From ZC4RG20 sp964553875 (GTDB lineage Bacteria > Pseudomonadota > Gammaproteobacteria > Steroidobacterales > Rariloculaceae), in contig CAZKNH010000093.1 in NCBI GenBank assembly GCA_964553875.1, positions 1 through 16,204 on the forward strand: a stretch of DNA of 16,204 nt, written 5' to 3'. The position numbers and the translations under genes are program-made. Under the pieces are notes generated by a model. The model had not been told where the DNA came from. It did not search any database and saw nothing but the letters and a program-made list of their open reading frames with translations. Positions 5,355-13,898 of the stretch are shown here, piece after piece. The stretch's first letter is position 1; every line of letters begins with the position of its first letter.

Positions 5355-7226
5355 ATGGATGCCCGATTTCTGAGGTACTACGAGCGCGAGCTTCGTCACG
5401 TCCAGGAAATGGGCGCGGAGTTCGCCCGCGAGTACCCGAAGATCGCGGGTCGGCTCGGCATGGACGGGATCAAGGTCGTCGATCCCTATGTCGAGCGGTT
5501 GCTGGAAGGCTTCGCGTTCCTCGCGGCTCGCGTGCAATTGAAGATCGATGCGGAGTTTCCCCGCTTCACGCAGAGCCTGCTCGATATCGTCTATCCGCAT
5601 TACCTGTCACCCACGCCGTCGATGGCGGTCGTCGAGCTCGTGCCGATCCTCGGCGACGCCGCGCTGCAGCAGGGATACGTTCTGCCGCGCGGCGCGAGCC
5701 TGCGTGCGCCGGTCTCGGGCGGGGAAAGGACGAGCTGCGAGTTCAGGACTGCCCATGAGGTCCGGATCTGGCCGCTCGAGGTCGCCGAGGCGAAGTATTT
5801 CGGCAGCGCATCGGCGCTCGCGGCGATCAAGGTCGATCGGCTCGACGGTGTCAAAGCGGGCCTGCGCATCGTTCTGAAGACGACGGCGGGCACGACCTTC
5901 GATCAGCTGCCGCTGGATCGGCTCGTGCTCTATCTGCACGGCGCCGGTCAGACGGCGAGGCGGCTTCACGAGCAGATGCTCGGCAACGCGGTCGGTTTCG
6001 TCGTGCGTCCGCGGGGTGAAGCCGGCTGGCAGGACTACCATGCGCCGGGCGGAATCGGGCCCGTCGGCTTCCGGCAGGACGAGGCGTTGCTGCCGGCAAC
6101 GAGACGGAGCTTCGAAGGCTACCGCTACCTGCAGGAATATTTCGCGTTCCCGGAGCGGTACCTCTTCGTCGAGCTCGACGGGCTCGAGCGCTCCGTCTCG
6201 CGCTGCCCGGGAGCGGAGCTCGAGGTGATCGTCCTCTTCAACCGGCGGGACCCCGAGCTCGAGAATGTCGTCGATGCATCGAACTTCGTGCTGAACTGCG
6301 TGCCGATCGTGAATCTCTTTCCGAAGCGCGCGGACCGCATCCATCTCGGCGGGAATACGCACGAGTTTCACATCGTTCCGGACCGCACCCGTCCGATGGA
6401 CTTCGAGGTGTGGTCGGTGACCGAGGTGCTCGGCTTCGGCGCGGGAACGAAGCCGGAGCAGGAGTTCCTGCCGCTCTACGCGTGTCACGATCAATCGGCG
6501 TACGACCGCAACGCGTTCTACACCCTGCACAGGGAGGCGCGCCGGCTCTCGTCGACCCAGCGGCGGCGAGGTGCGCGCACGGACTATGTCGGCAGCGAAA
6601 CGTATATCGCGCTCGTCGATCCCCGGAACGCGCCCTATCGCAGCGATTTGAAGCAGCTCGGCATCACGACGCTCTGCACGAACCGGGATCTGCCGCTCCT
6701 GATCAGCGTCGGTCGAGGCAGGACGGACTTCACGCTCGATGCCGGTGCTCCCGTCAGCGCGATACGTTGCGTCGCGGGCCCGACGGCGCCGCGTGCGTCC
6801 GTCGCGCACGGGGATACGACGTGGCGGCTGATCAGTCACCTTTCGTTGAATTACCTTTCGCTGCTCGATGCCGACGACGGCGAGGGTGCGCGGGCACTGC
6901 GCGCGCTGCTCGCGCTCTACGCGGATCCGAACGACGCGGCCATGCAGCGCCAGATCGAAGGTGTGAAGTCCATCGCTTCCCGCCCGATCCACGCGCGCCT
7001 GCCGATCGACGGCCCGGTGACCTTCGGCCGCGGCATCGAGATCACGTTGACGTGCGATGAGTCGGCTTTCGAGGGTTTCGGCAGCTTTCTGCTCGGAATG
7101 GTGCTCAAGGAGTTCTTCAGGCGCTATGTCTCGATCAACTCCTTCACGGCTACGGTGCTGCGCTCGACCGAGCGCGGTGAGATCATGCGATGGTCGCCAA
7201 CGCTAGGACGAGTAGCGACGCTGTAG
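5355..7226 (+). CDS. tssF: TssF, T6SS baseplate protein
   Basis: TssF (VasA/ImpG) is the main wedge protein of the T6SS baseplate, related to phage gp6; two copies pair with one TssG. The 623-residue product matches the family. The diagnostic N-terminus is intact: FLRYYERELRHVQEMG at residues 5-20, then FAREYPKIAGRLGM, DPYVERLLEGFAFLAARVQ and FPRFTQSLLDIVYPHYLSP up to about residue 87. Later segments such as NLFPKRADRI and the C-terminal GEIMRWSPTLGR are also typical. The 3' end overlaps tssG by 37 nt, the normal arrangement for this pair. No gap or frameshift is visible. Confidence 0.97.
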   Translation: MDARFLRYYERELRHVQEMGAEFAREYPKIAGRLGMDGIKVVDPYVERLLEGFAFLAARVQLKIDAEFPRFTQSLLDIVYPHYLSPTPSMAVVELVPILGDAALQQGYVLPRGASLRAPVSGGERTSCEFRTAHEVRIWPLEVAEAKYFGSASALAAIKVDRLDGVKAGLRIVLKTTAGTTFDQLPLDRLVLYLHGAGQTARRLHEQMLGNAVGFVVRPRGEAGWQDYHAPGGIGPVGFRQDEALLPATRRSFEGYRYLQEYFAFPERYLFVELDGLERSVSRCPGAELEVIVLFNRRDPELENVVDASNFVLNCVPIVNLFPKRADRIHLGGNTHEFHIVPDRTRPMDFEVWSVTEVLGFGAGTKPEQEFLPLYACHDQSAYDRNAFYTLHREARRLSSTQRRRGARTDYVGSETYIALVDPRNAPYRSDLKQLGITTLCTNRDLPLLISVGRGRTDFTLDAGAPVSAIRCVAGPTAPRASVAHGDTTWRLISHLSLNYLSLLDADDGEGARALRALLALYADPNDAAMQRQIEGVKSIASRPIHARLPIDGPVTFGRGIEITLTCDESAFEGFGSFLLGMVLKEFFRRYVSINSFTATVLRSTERGEIMRWSPTLGRVATL

Positions 7227-8221
7227 AATCGTCGGGATCTGCGCGCCCCGCGTACGAGCTCGACTTCTTCGCCTTGCTGCGTCAGCTCGAAGCCGCTCAT
7301 GCGGATCGACCGCGGCTCGGCGAAGGCGCGCGCCCCGTGGACGAGCCGGTCCGGCTGGCACAGAAACCGTCGCTCGCGTTCGCTCCGGCGCCGCTCGCAT
7401 CGTTCGAGCCCGGCAAGGACGGGCGTCCGCCCCGGATCTCGCAGTACTTCTTCGGGCTCTTCGGCCCGAACGGGCCGCTGCCGCTCCACCTGACGGAATT
7501 CGCTCAGCAACGTGAGCTGCACGGCGGCGATCCGACTTTCCGGCGGTTCGTCGACATCTTCCACCATCGGCTGCTTCTGCTCTTCTACCGAGCATGGGCG
7601 AATTCCCGGCCGGAGACCGACTTCGACCGCCCGCAGTCGAGGCGGTTCGACACGTACGTCGGCAGCGTCTTCGGCCTCGGAATGCCCGAGCTTAAGGACC
7701 GCGACGCGCTCCCCGATTTCGCGAAGCTCCACCTCGCGGGCCTCATGTCGATGCGCACGCGGCCCGCGGTCGCGCTCGCTGCGATGCTGAATTCGTTCAT
7801 GCGTCTGCCGTTTCGAATCGAGGAGTTCGTCGGCAGCTGGATCCCGTTACCGCGTGAGGACTGGCTGATGCTCGGCGCGCGGCAACGCGGCGCCGTGCTC
7901 GGAGCCGATGCGGTGCTCGGGGGCTCGGTGTGGGCGTGTCAGCACAAGTTCCGCCTGATTTGCGGACCGATCGGAATAGCGGACTTCAGGCGGCTGCTGC
8001 CCGGGAGCGACAGCCTCGCACGCGTGCGCGATCTCGTCCGAAACTTCGTCGGAGACGAGTTCGAGTGGGACCTGAACCTCGTGCTTCTCGCGGACGAGGT
8101 GCCGTCCACGAAGCTCGGGGTGGCAGGCGAGCTCGGCTGGACCACCTGGCTGGGACGTCGGCGATCGGTCGAGGACGCCGACGACGTCACGATTCATCCA
8201 AGCGTCGTCGTCGCCCGATGA
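7190..8221 (+). CDS. tssG: TssG, T6SS baseplate protein
   Basis: TssG (VasB/ImpH) is the second baseplate wedge protein; it bridges the two TssF copies and contacts TssE. The 343-residue product is of normal length. It carries the family signature FFGLFGPNGPLPLHLTE around residues 86-103, followed by FRRFVDIFHHRLLLLFYRAW. The C-terminal half has the typical QHKFRLICGPIGIADFRRLLPG. The start ATG at 7190 lies inside tssF with GTGAG ten bases before it, so translation is probably coupled. The first 25 residues, before YELDFFALLRQLEA, look poorly conserved. It is followed after 33 bases by clpV. Confidence 0.95.
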   Translation: MVANARTSSDAVESSGSARPAYELDFFALLRQLEAAHADRPRLGEGARPVDEPVRLAQKPSLAFAPAPLASFEPGKDGRPPRISQYFFGLFGPNGPLPLHLTEFAQQRELHGGDPTFRRFVDIFHHRLLLLFYRAWANSRPETDFDRPQSRRFDTYVGSVFGLGMPELKDRDALPDFAKLHLAGLMSMRTRPAVALAAMLNSFMRLPFRIEEFVGSWIPLPREDWLMLGARQRGAVLGADAVLGGSVWACQHKFRLICGPIGIADFRRLLPGSDSLARVRDLVRNFVGDEFEWDLNLVLLADEVPSTKLGVAGELGWTTWLGRRRSVEDADDVTIHPSVVVAR

Positions 8222-8254
8222 CGACGCGCGCCTTTCTAACGGGGAATTGACGCC

Positions 8255-10969
8255 ATGGCCGAAATCAATCGCGCCGCGTTGTTCGGCAAGCTGAACTCCG
8301 TCGGCTACAAAGCCATCGAGGCCGCGACGGTTTTCTGCAAGATGCGCGGAAATCCGTACGTCGAGCTCGTGCACTGGCTCCACCAGATCCTGCAGCTCAA
8401 CGACTCGGACCTGCACCGGATCCTCAAAGCATTCAACGTCAACCCGTCACGGCTTGCGGCCGACATCTCCGATGCCCTCGATCGTTTGCCGCGCGGCTCG
8501 ACGACGATCTCCGACTTGTCGCCGCACATCGAGGAAGCGGTCGAGAGGGGGTGGTTGCTCGCGACGCTGCTGTTCGGCGACCGTCAGGTGCGCATCGGCT
8601 ACCTGATCGCCGGGATCCTGCAGACTCGAGGCCTCAAGAACGCCCTCACGTCGATCTCCGCGGAGCTCGCAAAGCTCAAATACGACGTGCTGACCGACCG
8701 ATTCGACGAGATCTGCGGCGGTTCCCCCGAGGACGGATTGAGCGCGAAGGACGGCTTCGACGTCGGCGGCGGCGTCGCCCCCGGTGAAGCGAGCGCAGCG
8801 ATGGCGCCCGCCCAGATGGGCAAGAAGGAAGCGCTCGCCCGTTTTACGGTCGACCTCACCGCCGAGGCCCGGAGCGGCCGAATGGATCCGATCGTCGGCC
8901 GTGACGACGAGATTCGCCAGATCATCGACATCCTGATGCGGCGGCGGCAGAACAACCCGCTTCTGACCGGCGAGGCGGGCGTCGGCAAGACCGCCGTCGT
9001 CGAGGGTTTCGCGCAGCGGATCGTCAGCGGCGACGTGCCGCCGCCGCTCCGTAACGTCGAGCTTCGCGCGCTCGACGTCGGGCTGCTGCAGGCCGGCGCC
9101 AGCATGAAGGGCGAGTTCGAGAACCGCCTGCGTCAGGTCATCGAGGAGGTGCAGTCGTCCGAGACGCCGATCATCCTGTTCATCGACGAGGCGCATACGC
9201 TCGTCGGCGCGGGCGGTGCGGCGGGGACGGGCGATGCCGCGAACCTGCTGAAGCCCGCCCTCGCCCGCGGCACGCTGCGCACCGTCGCAGCGACCACCTG
9301 GGCCGAGTACAAGAAGTACATCGAGAAGGATCCGGCGCTAACGCGCCGCTTCCAGGTGGTGCAGGTCAACGAGCCGACCGAGGAGCGCGCGATCCTGATG
9401 ATGCGCGGCCTCGCGTCCAAGATGGAGCAGCATCACCGCGTGCAGATCCTCGACGAGGCGCTCGAGGCGGCGGTGAAGCTTTCGAGCCGCTACATCCCCG
9501 CGCGGCAGCTCCCGGACAAGGCCGTGAGCCTGCTCGATACGGCGTGCGCGCGTGTCGCCGTGAGCCAGCACGCGACACCGGCGGAAGTGGAGGACTCGCG
9601 CCGGCGCATCGAGATGCTCGAGACCGAGCTCGAGATCATCGGGCGCGAGAAGGCGGTCGGCATCGACACGGCGCAGCGGGAGGCGGCCGTGGAGGCCCAG
9701 CTCGACGAAGAGCGTCGCCGGCTCGCCGAGCTCGAGGTGAGGTGGGAAGACGAGAAGCGCATCGTCGACCGGATCCTCGCTCTGCGGGCGAGTCTGCGCG
9801 GCGATGGCCCGGTGGACGGCGCGCAGGACGTGCCCGAGTCCGACGGCTCGACCGACGGCGACGGCATCACCGACGATCGGCGGAAGGCGATGCTCGACGA
9901 GCTTGCCGGGCTGCAACGCGAGCTCGAAGCGCTTCAGGGCGAGCGTCCGCTGATCCTGCCGAGCGTGGACCGGCAGGCGGTCGCGTCCGTCGTGCAGGAC
10001 TGGACCGGCATTCCGGTCGGTCGGATGGTCAAGGACGAGATCGAGACCGTGCTCAGGCTCGACAAGGAGCTCGGCAAGCGGGTGATCGGCCAGGATCACG
10101 CGCTACAGATGATCGCGAAGCGCGTGCAGACGTCGCGTGCGAGCCTCGACAATCCCGGCAAGCCGATCGGCGTCTTCCTGCTCGCCGGGCCTTCCGGCGT
10201 CGGCAAGACGGAAACGGCGCTCGCGCTCGCGGAAGTGCTCTACGGCGGCGAGCAGAACGTCATCACGATCAACATGAGCGAGTTCCAGGAGGCGCACACC
10301 GTCTCGACGCTCAAGGGGGCGCCGCCGGGCTACGTCGGCTATGGCGAGGGCGGCATTCTCACCGAGGCGGTGCGGCGGCGCCCGTACAGCGTCGTGCTGC
10401 TCGATGAGGTGGAGAAGGCGCACCCGGACGTGCACGAGATCTTCTTCCAGGTCTTCGACAAGGGGATCATGGAGGACGGCGAGGGCCGGCTGATCGACTT
10501 CAAGAACACGCTGATCCTGCTGACGACGAACGTCGGCAGCGAGCTGATCATGAACCTCTGCAAGGACCCGGACCTGATGCCCGAGCCCGAGGCCATCGCG
10601 CAGGCGCTGCGCGAGCCGTTGCTGAAAGTGTTCCCGGCCGCGTTGCTCGGACGCATCGTCACGATTCCGTACTACCCGTTGAGCGATGCGATGATCGACG
10701 CGATCACTCGCTTGCAGCTCGGCAGGATCGAGAAGCGGGTACGGGAGAACCACGACATTCCGTTCGTCTACTCCGACGCCGTCGTCGAGCTCATCAGAAG
10801 CCGATGCATCGAGCTCGAGAGCGGGGGGCGAATGATCGACGCGATTCTCACGAACACCGTGCTGCCGCATATCAGCCAGGAGCTCCTGAGACGGATGCTC
10901 GAGGGCAAGCCGGTCGACAGGATCGAGGTGACGGTCGAAGACGGGCAGTTCGCGTACCGATTCGGTTGA
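8255..10969 (+). CDS. clpV: ClpV (TssH), sheath-disassembling AAA+ ATPase
   Basis: ClpV is a hexameric AAA+ unfoldase of the ClpB family that extracts TssC from contracted sheaths so that the subunits can be reused. The 904-residue product has the full layout: an N-terminal Clp_N domain (residues 1 to about 160), a first AAA+ module with Walker A GEAGVGKT at 239-246 and Walker B LFIDE at 308-312, a helical middle region rich in Glu/Arg heptads (about 445-570), and a second module with Walker A GPSGVGKT at 645-652 and Walker B LLDE at 715-718. The middle region contains an acidic Asp/Gly/Ser-rich linker around residue 530, common in ClpV. All nucleotide-binding motifs look intact. It is the last gene before a strong hairpin, so it probably closes the core operon. 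Confidence 0.97.
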   Translation: MAEINRAALFGKLNSVGYKAIEAATVFCKMRGNPYVELVHWLHQILQLNDSDLHRILKAFNVNPSRLAADISDALDRLPRGSTTISDLSPHIEEAVERGWLLATLLFGDRQVRIGYLIAGILQTRGLKNALTSISAELAKLKYDVLTDRFDEICGGSPEDGLSAKDGFDVGGGVAPGEASAAMAPAQMGKKEALARFTVDLTAEARSGRMDPIVGRDDEIRQIIDILMRRRQNNPLLTGEAGVGKTAVVEGFAQRIVSGDVPPPLRNVELRALDVGLLQAGASMKGEFENRLRQVIEEVQSSETPIILFIDEAHTLVGAGGAAGTGDAANLLKPALARGTLRTVAATTWAEYKKYIEKDPALTRRFQVVQVNEPTEERAILMMRGLASKMEQHHRVQILDEALEAAVKLSSRYIPARQLPDKAVSLLDTACARVAVSQHATPAEVEDSRRRIEMLETELEIIGREKAVGIDTAQREAAVEAQLDEERRRLAELEVRWEDEKRIVDRILALRASLRGDGPVDGAQDVPESDGSTDGDGITDDRRKAMLDELAGLQRELEALQGERPLILPSVDRQAVASVVQDWTGIPVGRMVKDEIETVLRLDKELGKRVIGQDHALQMIAKRVQTSRASLDNPGKPIGVFLLAGPSGVGKTETALALAEVLYGGEQNVITINMSEFQEAHTVSTLKGAPPGYVGYGEGGILTEAVRRRPYSVVLLDEVEKAHPDVHEIFFQVFDKGIMEDGEGRLIDFKNTLILLTTNVGSELIMNLCKDPDLMPEPEAIAQALREPLLKVFPAALLGRIVTIPYYPLSDAMIDAITRLQLGRIEKRVRENHDIPFVYSDAVVELIRSRCIELESGGRMIDAILTNTVLPHISQELLRRMLEGKPVDRIEVTVEDGQFAYRFG

Positions 10970-11004
10970 TGCGCGCCCGGCTCGCGCGGTACGTCATCCG
11001 TTCG

Positions 11005-11044
11005 AGGGCCGCGCCCGCCGGTTCTCGAGCGGGCGGCGCGCCCT
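11005..11044 (+). terminator. GC-rich hairpin after clpV, possible terminator
   Basis: AGGGCCGCGCCCGCC at 11005-11019 pairs with the segment 11030-11044 (GGGCGGCGCGCCCT core) in a stem of about 13 bp with two bulged C residues. A competing stem forms between GCGGGCG at 11029-11035 and CGCCCGC at 11049-11055. The structure starts 36 bp after the clpV stop. No T-run follows directly; the nearest is at 11101-11104, so termination may be incomplete or factor-assisted. Confidence 0.45.
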
Positions 11045-11102
11045 GTAACGCCCGCGCCGCGCGCGCTGGAGAGCAGTATCAGAGCACGCCGCGCGAGCTG
11101 TT

Positions 11103-11131
11103 TTGAGACTTACGTCCTTATACGCTATCCT
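11103..11131 (+). promoter_or_regulatory. candidate sigma-70 promoter before the small gene and vgrG
   Basis: TTGAGA at 11103-11108 (five of six to the -35 consensus) and TATCCT at 11126-11131 (four of six to the -10 consensus) have the ideal 17-bp spacing. The surroundings, 11100-11170, are the most AT-rich stretch in this half of the window and hold no gene. With the hairpin just upstream, this suggests a separate transcription unit. Otherwise I see nothing further in the 258-base gap 10970-11227. Confidence 0.45.
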
Positions 11132-11214
11132 TAGTATTCAATAGCCTACGCGTACTTTTCGAACCTTCTGATGCGATCACGATACGCGCCGGAGTCTGGA
11201 TGACGGAGTGTCTT

Positions 11215-11221
11215 GGAGGAG
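11215..11221 (+). promoter_or_regulatory. ribosome binding site of the 91-residue gene
   Basis: GGAGGAG, close to the full Shine-Dalgarno complement, lies six bases before the ATG at 11228. It favours that ATG over the in-frame TTG at 11213, which would place the ribosome site inside the gene. Confidence 0.75.
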
Positions 11222-11227
11222 TCACGC

Positions 11228-11503
11228 ATGGCGCGGCCACGGATCGTTGATGTCGATTACTACGAGTTCCTGCGGGCGCTGCAGCAAGCCACCGCCCGCG
11301 GTGACCGTATCGAGACGACCGACAAGGAACGTTGGAGCGCATGGGTGCGCGACAACCGCGTGAGGGAGGCGGCGTTCAAGTCCATTGCGTCCGGCAAGTA
11401 CGAAGGGCTCGAGCCCGTGATCATCGAGAACGGAGAATGGCGCGGGTACTACCTCGTCTCGAAGCAGGACGAAGCCTGCCTCAAGTGGGAACGCGACGCG
11501 TAG
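11228..11503 (+). CDS. 91-residue protein of unknown function
   Basis: I do not recognise this family. The gene is supported by a near-perfect ribosome site, an upstream candidate promoter, and coding-like third-position bias. The protein is soluble-looking, with no signal peptide or membrane segment, and is rich in charged and aromatic residues (Trp at 36, 39, 71 and 87; Tyr at 11, 12, 58, 74 and 75; one Cys at 84). The N-terminal half looks helical (YYEFLRALQQATARGD, then ERWSAWVRDNRVREAAFKSI); the part after residue 56 (GLEPVIIENGEWRGYYLVS) looks like a small beta-strand unit. It sits between clpV and vgrG, where accessory, regulatory or chaperone genes occur in other clusters, but the sequence does not tell which role applies. 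Confidence 0.75.
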   Translation: MARPRIVDVDYYEFLRALQQATARGDRIETTDKERWSAWVRDNRVREAAFKSIASGKYEGLEPVIIENGEWRGYYLVSKQDEACLKWERDA

Positions 11504-11539
11504 CGCGCGGCTGCTGCGAAATCACCGCAGATGGTTTTA

Positions 11540-11570
11540 TTGACAGTCCGAGTGCAGTTCGGGCTAACTA
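11540..11570 (+). promoter_or_regulatory. possible promoter of vgrG
   Basis: In the 153-base gap before vgrG there is a perfect TTGACA at 11540-11545. The downstream partner is poor: TAACTA at 11565-11570 with a 19-bp spacing, or GCTAAC at 11563-11568 with 17 bp. It may allow vgrG to be expressed independently of the small upstream gene. Confidence 0.3.
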
Positions 11571-11656
11571 CGATGCACGCGGTTATGCCGGCGCGGCTCT
11601 TCGAGGCGCCGGGTCGCTGAAAGAAGCATAACGATCTTGGGGGGCGCCACCCGCCG

Positions 11657-13885
11657 ATGACCACCGGTCGTCCAAGCATGCCCGCCACGCGTGGGGGACG
11701 CGCTGCCGCCGCCGGAGGGCGTCCCGTCCGCATCACGACGCCGCTCGGCGAAGACCTTCTGTTCAGCTCGATGGAGCTCGACGAGCAGCTCGGCCGGTTG
11801 TTTCGCTGTCAGCTGGAGCTCTTGAGTCCGCGCGAGGATATCGATCTCAACGATCTGCTCGCGCAGGAAATGACCATCGAGCTCGAGTTGCCCGGGGGCG
11901 CGCGGCGTTACCTGCACGGTTACGTCAGCGAGATGGCGCAGCTCGGCCGGGTCGGTAGTTATGTCAACTACGCGGTCACGCTGCGCCCGTGGCTCTGGTT
12001 CCTGACCCGCACGGCCGACTGCCGCATCTTCCAAGAGAAGACGGTGCCGGAGATCATCAAGGAGGTCTTCCGCGAGAACGGCTTTTCCGACTTCAAGGAG
12101 ATGCTGAGCGCGCAGTACCGGAGGTGGGAGTATTGCGTGCAGTATCGGGAGACCGACTTCAACTTCGTCAGTCGCCTGATGGAGCAGGAGGGGATCTATT
12201 ACTTCTTCGAGCACGAGGACGGCAAGGATACGGTCGTGCTCGCCGACTCGCCGTCGGCGCATAGCCGGACGCCCGGCTACGAGAAGATTCCCTACTATCC
12301 GCCTTCGCCGAACGTCGTTCGCGAGGAGCACATCTTCGATTGGCGCCTGAGCAAGTCCGTGCAGCCCGGGGCGTACGGGATCGGCGCCTACCACTTCAAG
12401 AAGCCGCGGGCGAGCCTCGAAGCGTACTCGTCGATTGCGTTTCCGCATGCGCGGTCCGACTACGAGCTCTTCGACTACCCGGGCGAGCACTACGAAAAGG
12501 ACGAGGGCGACCGCTACGCGAACGTCCGCATGGAGGAGCTCGCGGCGAAGCACGAGCGGGTGACCGGCCTCACGGACGCCAAGGGGCTCTTCCCGGGCGC
12601 TCTTTTCGAGCTGACCGAGCACCCTCGCGCGGATCAGAACCGTGAGTACCTCGTCCTGGCGGCGAGGCACGTGCTCAGGGTCGGGCTTTACGAGTCCGGC
12701 GATGCAGGAGGGGAGGACTACAGCTGCGCGTTCGAGGCGATACCGAGCGATATCGCATATCGTCCGGAGCGCATCACTCCGCGGCCGACCGTGCAAGGTC
12801 CACAGACGGCGACCGTCGTGGGCAAGCAGGGCGAAGAGATCGACACGGACGAGTACGGCCGCGTGAAGGTTCAGTTCCACTGGGACCGCTACGGCAAGTC
12901 CGACGAGAAGAGCTCGTGCTGGGTGCGTGTCGCGCAGATCTGGGCGGGCAGCCAATGGGGCGGCATAACGATCCCGAGGATCGGCCAGGAGGTTATCGTC
13001 GACTTCATCGAGGGCGATCCCGATCGGCCGATCATCACGGGGCGCGTATACAACGCCGACAACATGCCGCCCTATGCGTTGCCGCAGAACAAGACGCAAA
13101 GCGGGATCAAGAGCAGGAGCACGAAGGGAGGCGGCCCCGACAACTTCAACGAGATCCGCTTCGAGGACAAGCTCGGCCAGGAGGAGGTGTACATCCACGC
13201 CGAGAGAGACTTCACTCTCGTCGTCGAGAACAACCAGACGATCACCGTGGGTTTCGAGGACAAGGACCCGGGTGACCGAAGCGAGTCGATCTTCAACGAT
13301 CGGACGCTCAGCGTAGGCCGAGACAAGATCGAGACCGTCGGCCGTAACAAGCAGATCCAGGTCGACGGCGCCCATGCGGAGCAGATCGGCGCCGGAATGA
13401 CCATAAACGTCGGGGGCAGTCTCACCGAGACCGTGGCCGTCAATTACGCGGAAACGGTCGGCGCGGCGATGGAGCTCACGGTAGGCGGCCTGCTCGCGAT
13501 CACGGTCGGCGCGGCGATGTCCGAGACCGTCGGCGGCGCGAAGTCGGAGAACGTCGGCTTGCAGAAGACCGAGGCGGTCGCGCAGAACCGGTCGCTGATG
13601 GTAGGGAAGGATGCCTCCGAGAAGATCGGCGGCAGCAAGGCCGTCGAGATCGTGAAGGACTCGAAGCTTTCGGTAGGCGGGAAGCGCGAGCTGAATGTCA
13701 CGAAAGAATATATCGTGAATGCACAGAAGCTTCAGCTCGTCGCGAAGGACGAGATCCTGCTGAAGGTCGGCTCGGCGCAGATCACGATGAAGAAGAACGG
13801 GGACATCACGATCAAGGGCAACAAGATCAACGTCAACGGCAGCGGCGACGTCGTGATCAAGGGCAGCCAGATCAAGCAGAACTGA
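11657..13885 (+). CDS. vgrG: VgrG (TssI), T6SS spike protein
   Basis: VgrG trimers form the membrane-puncturing spike at the tip of the Hcp tube and carry effectors, usually through a PAAR-type tip protein. The 742-residue product has the gp27-like part (from RITTPLGEDLLFSSMELDEQ, residues about 25-44, to about 370), the gp5 OB-fold (DTDEYGRVKVQFHWDRYG near 395-412, then WAGSQWGG and EVIVDFIEGDPDRPIITGRVYN), and a long gp5-type beta-prism with repeating TVG octads (about 575-690). It ends with GDVVIKGSQIKQN and has no C-terminal toxin domain, so it is a structural rather than an evolved VgrG. The ATG at 11657 is preferred; a G-rich run lies 12 bases upstream, and an in-frame ATG at 11678 has no ribosome site. 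The DUF6484 gene follows after 13 bases. Confidence 0.97.
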   Translation: MTTGRPSMPATRGGRAAAAGGRPVRITTPLGEDLLFSSMELDEQLGRLFRCQLELLSPREDIDLNDLLAQEMTIELELPGGARRYLHGYVSEMAQLGRVGSYVNYAVTLRPWLWFLTRTADCRIFQEKTVPEIIKEVFRENGFSDFKEMLSAQYRRWEYCVQYRETDFNFVSRLMEQEGIYYFFEHEDGKDTVVLADSPSAHSRTPGYEKIPYYPPSPNVVREEHIFDWRLSKSVQPGAYGIGAYHFKKPRASLEAYSSIAFPHARSDYELFDYPGEHYEKDEGDRYANVRMEELAAKHERVTGLTDAKGLFPGALFELTEHPRADQNREYLVLAARHVLRVGLYESGDAGGEDYSCAFEAIPSDIAYRPERITPRPTVQGPQTATVVGKQGEEIDTDEYGRVKVQFHWDRYGKSDEKSSCWVRVAQIWAGSQWGGITIPRIGQEVIVDFIEGDPDRPIITGRVYNADNMPPYALPQNKTQSGIKSRSTKGGGPDNFNEIRFEDKLGQEEVYIHAERDFTLVVENNQTITVGFEDKDPGDRSESIFNDRTLSVGRDKIETVGRNKQIQVDGAHAEQIGAGMTINVGGSLTETVAVNYAETVGAAMELTVGGLLAITVGAAMSETVGGAKSENVGLQKTEAVAQNRSLMVGKDASEKIGGSKAVEIVKDSKLSVGGKRELNVTKEYIVNAQKLQLVAKDEILLKVGSAQITMKKNGDITIKGNKINVNGSGDVVIKGSQIKQN
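13387..13725 (+). repeat. octad repeats in the VgrG needle region
   Basis: The encoded protein repeats an eight-residue unit of the form xxTVGxxx (LTETVAVN, YAETVGAA, MELTVGGL, LAITVGAA, MSETVGGA and so on), the hallmark of the gp5 triple-stranded beta-helix. At DNA level an exact 18-bp copy, ACGGTCGGCGCGGCGATG, occurs at 13454-13471 and 13502-13519, a 48-bp period equal to two octads. This suggests recent local duplication or pressure for identical units. Confidence 0.7.
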
Positions 13886-13898
13886 GGAGAAATCGACG

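Noticed and set aside
11564..13375. 603-codon open frame on the minus strand across vgrG
   Set aside because: It lies fully opposite the well-supported vgrG gene and gives a low-complexity Arg/Leu/Val-rich translation. Shadow frame.
13700..13885. Toxin domain fused to VgrG
   Set aside because: The protein ends within the gp5-type beta-prism repeats; no extra domain follows.
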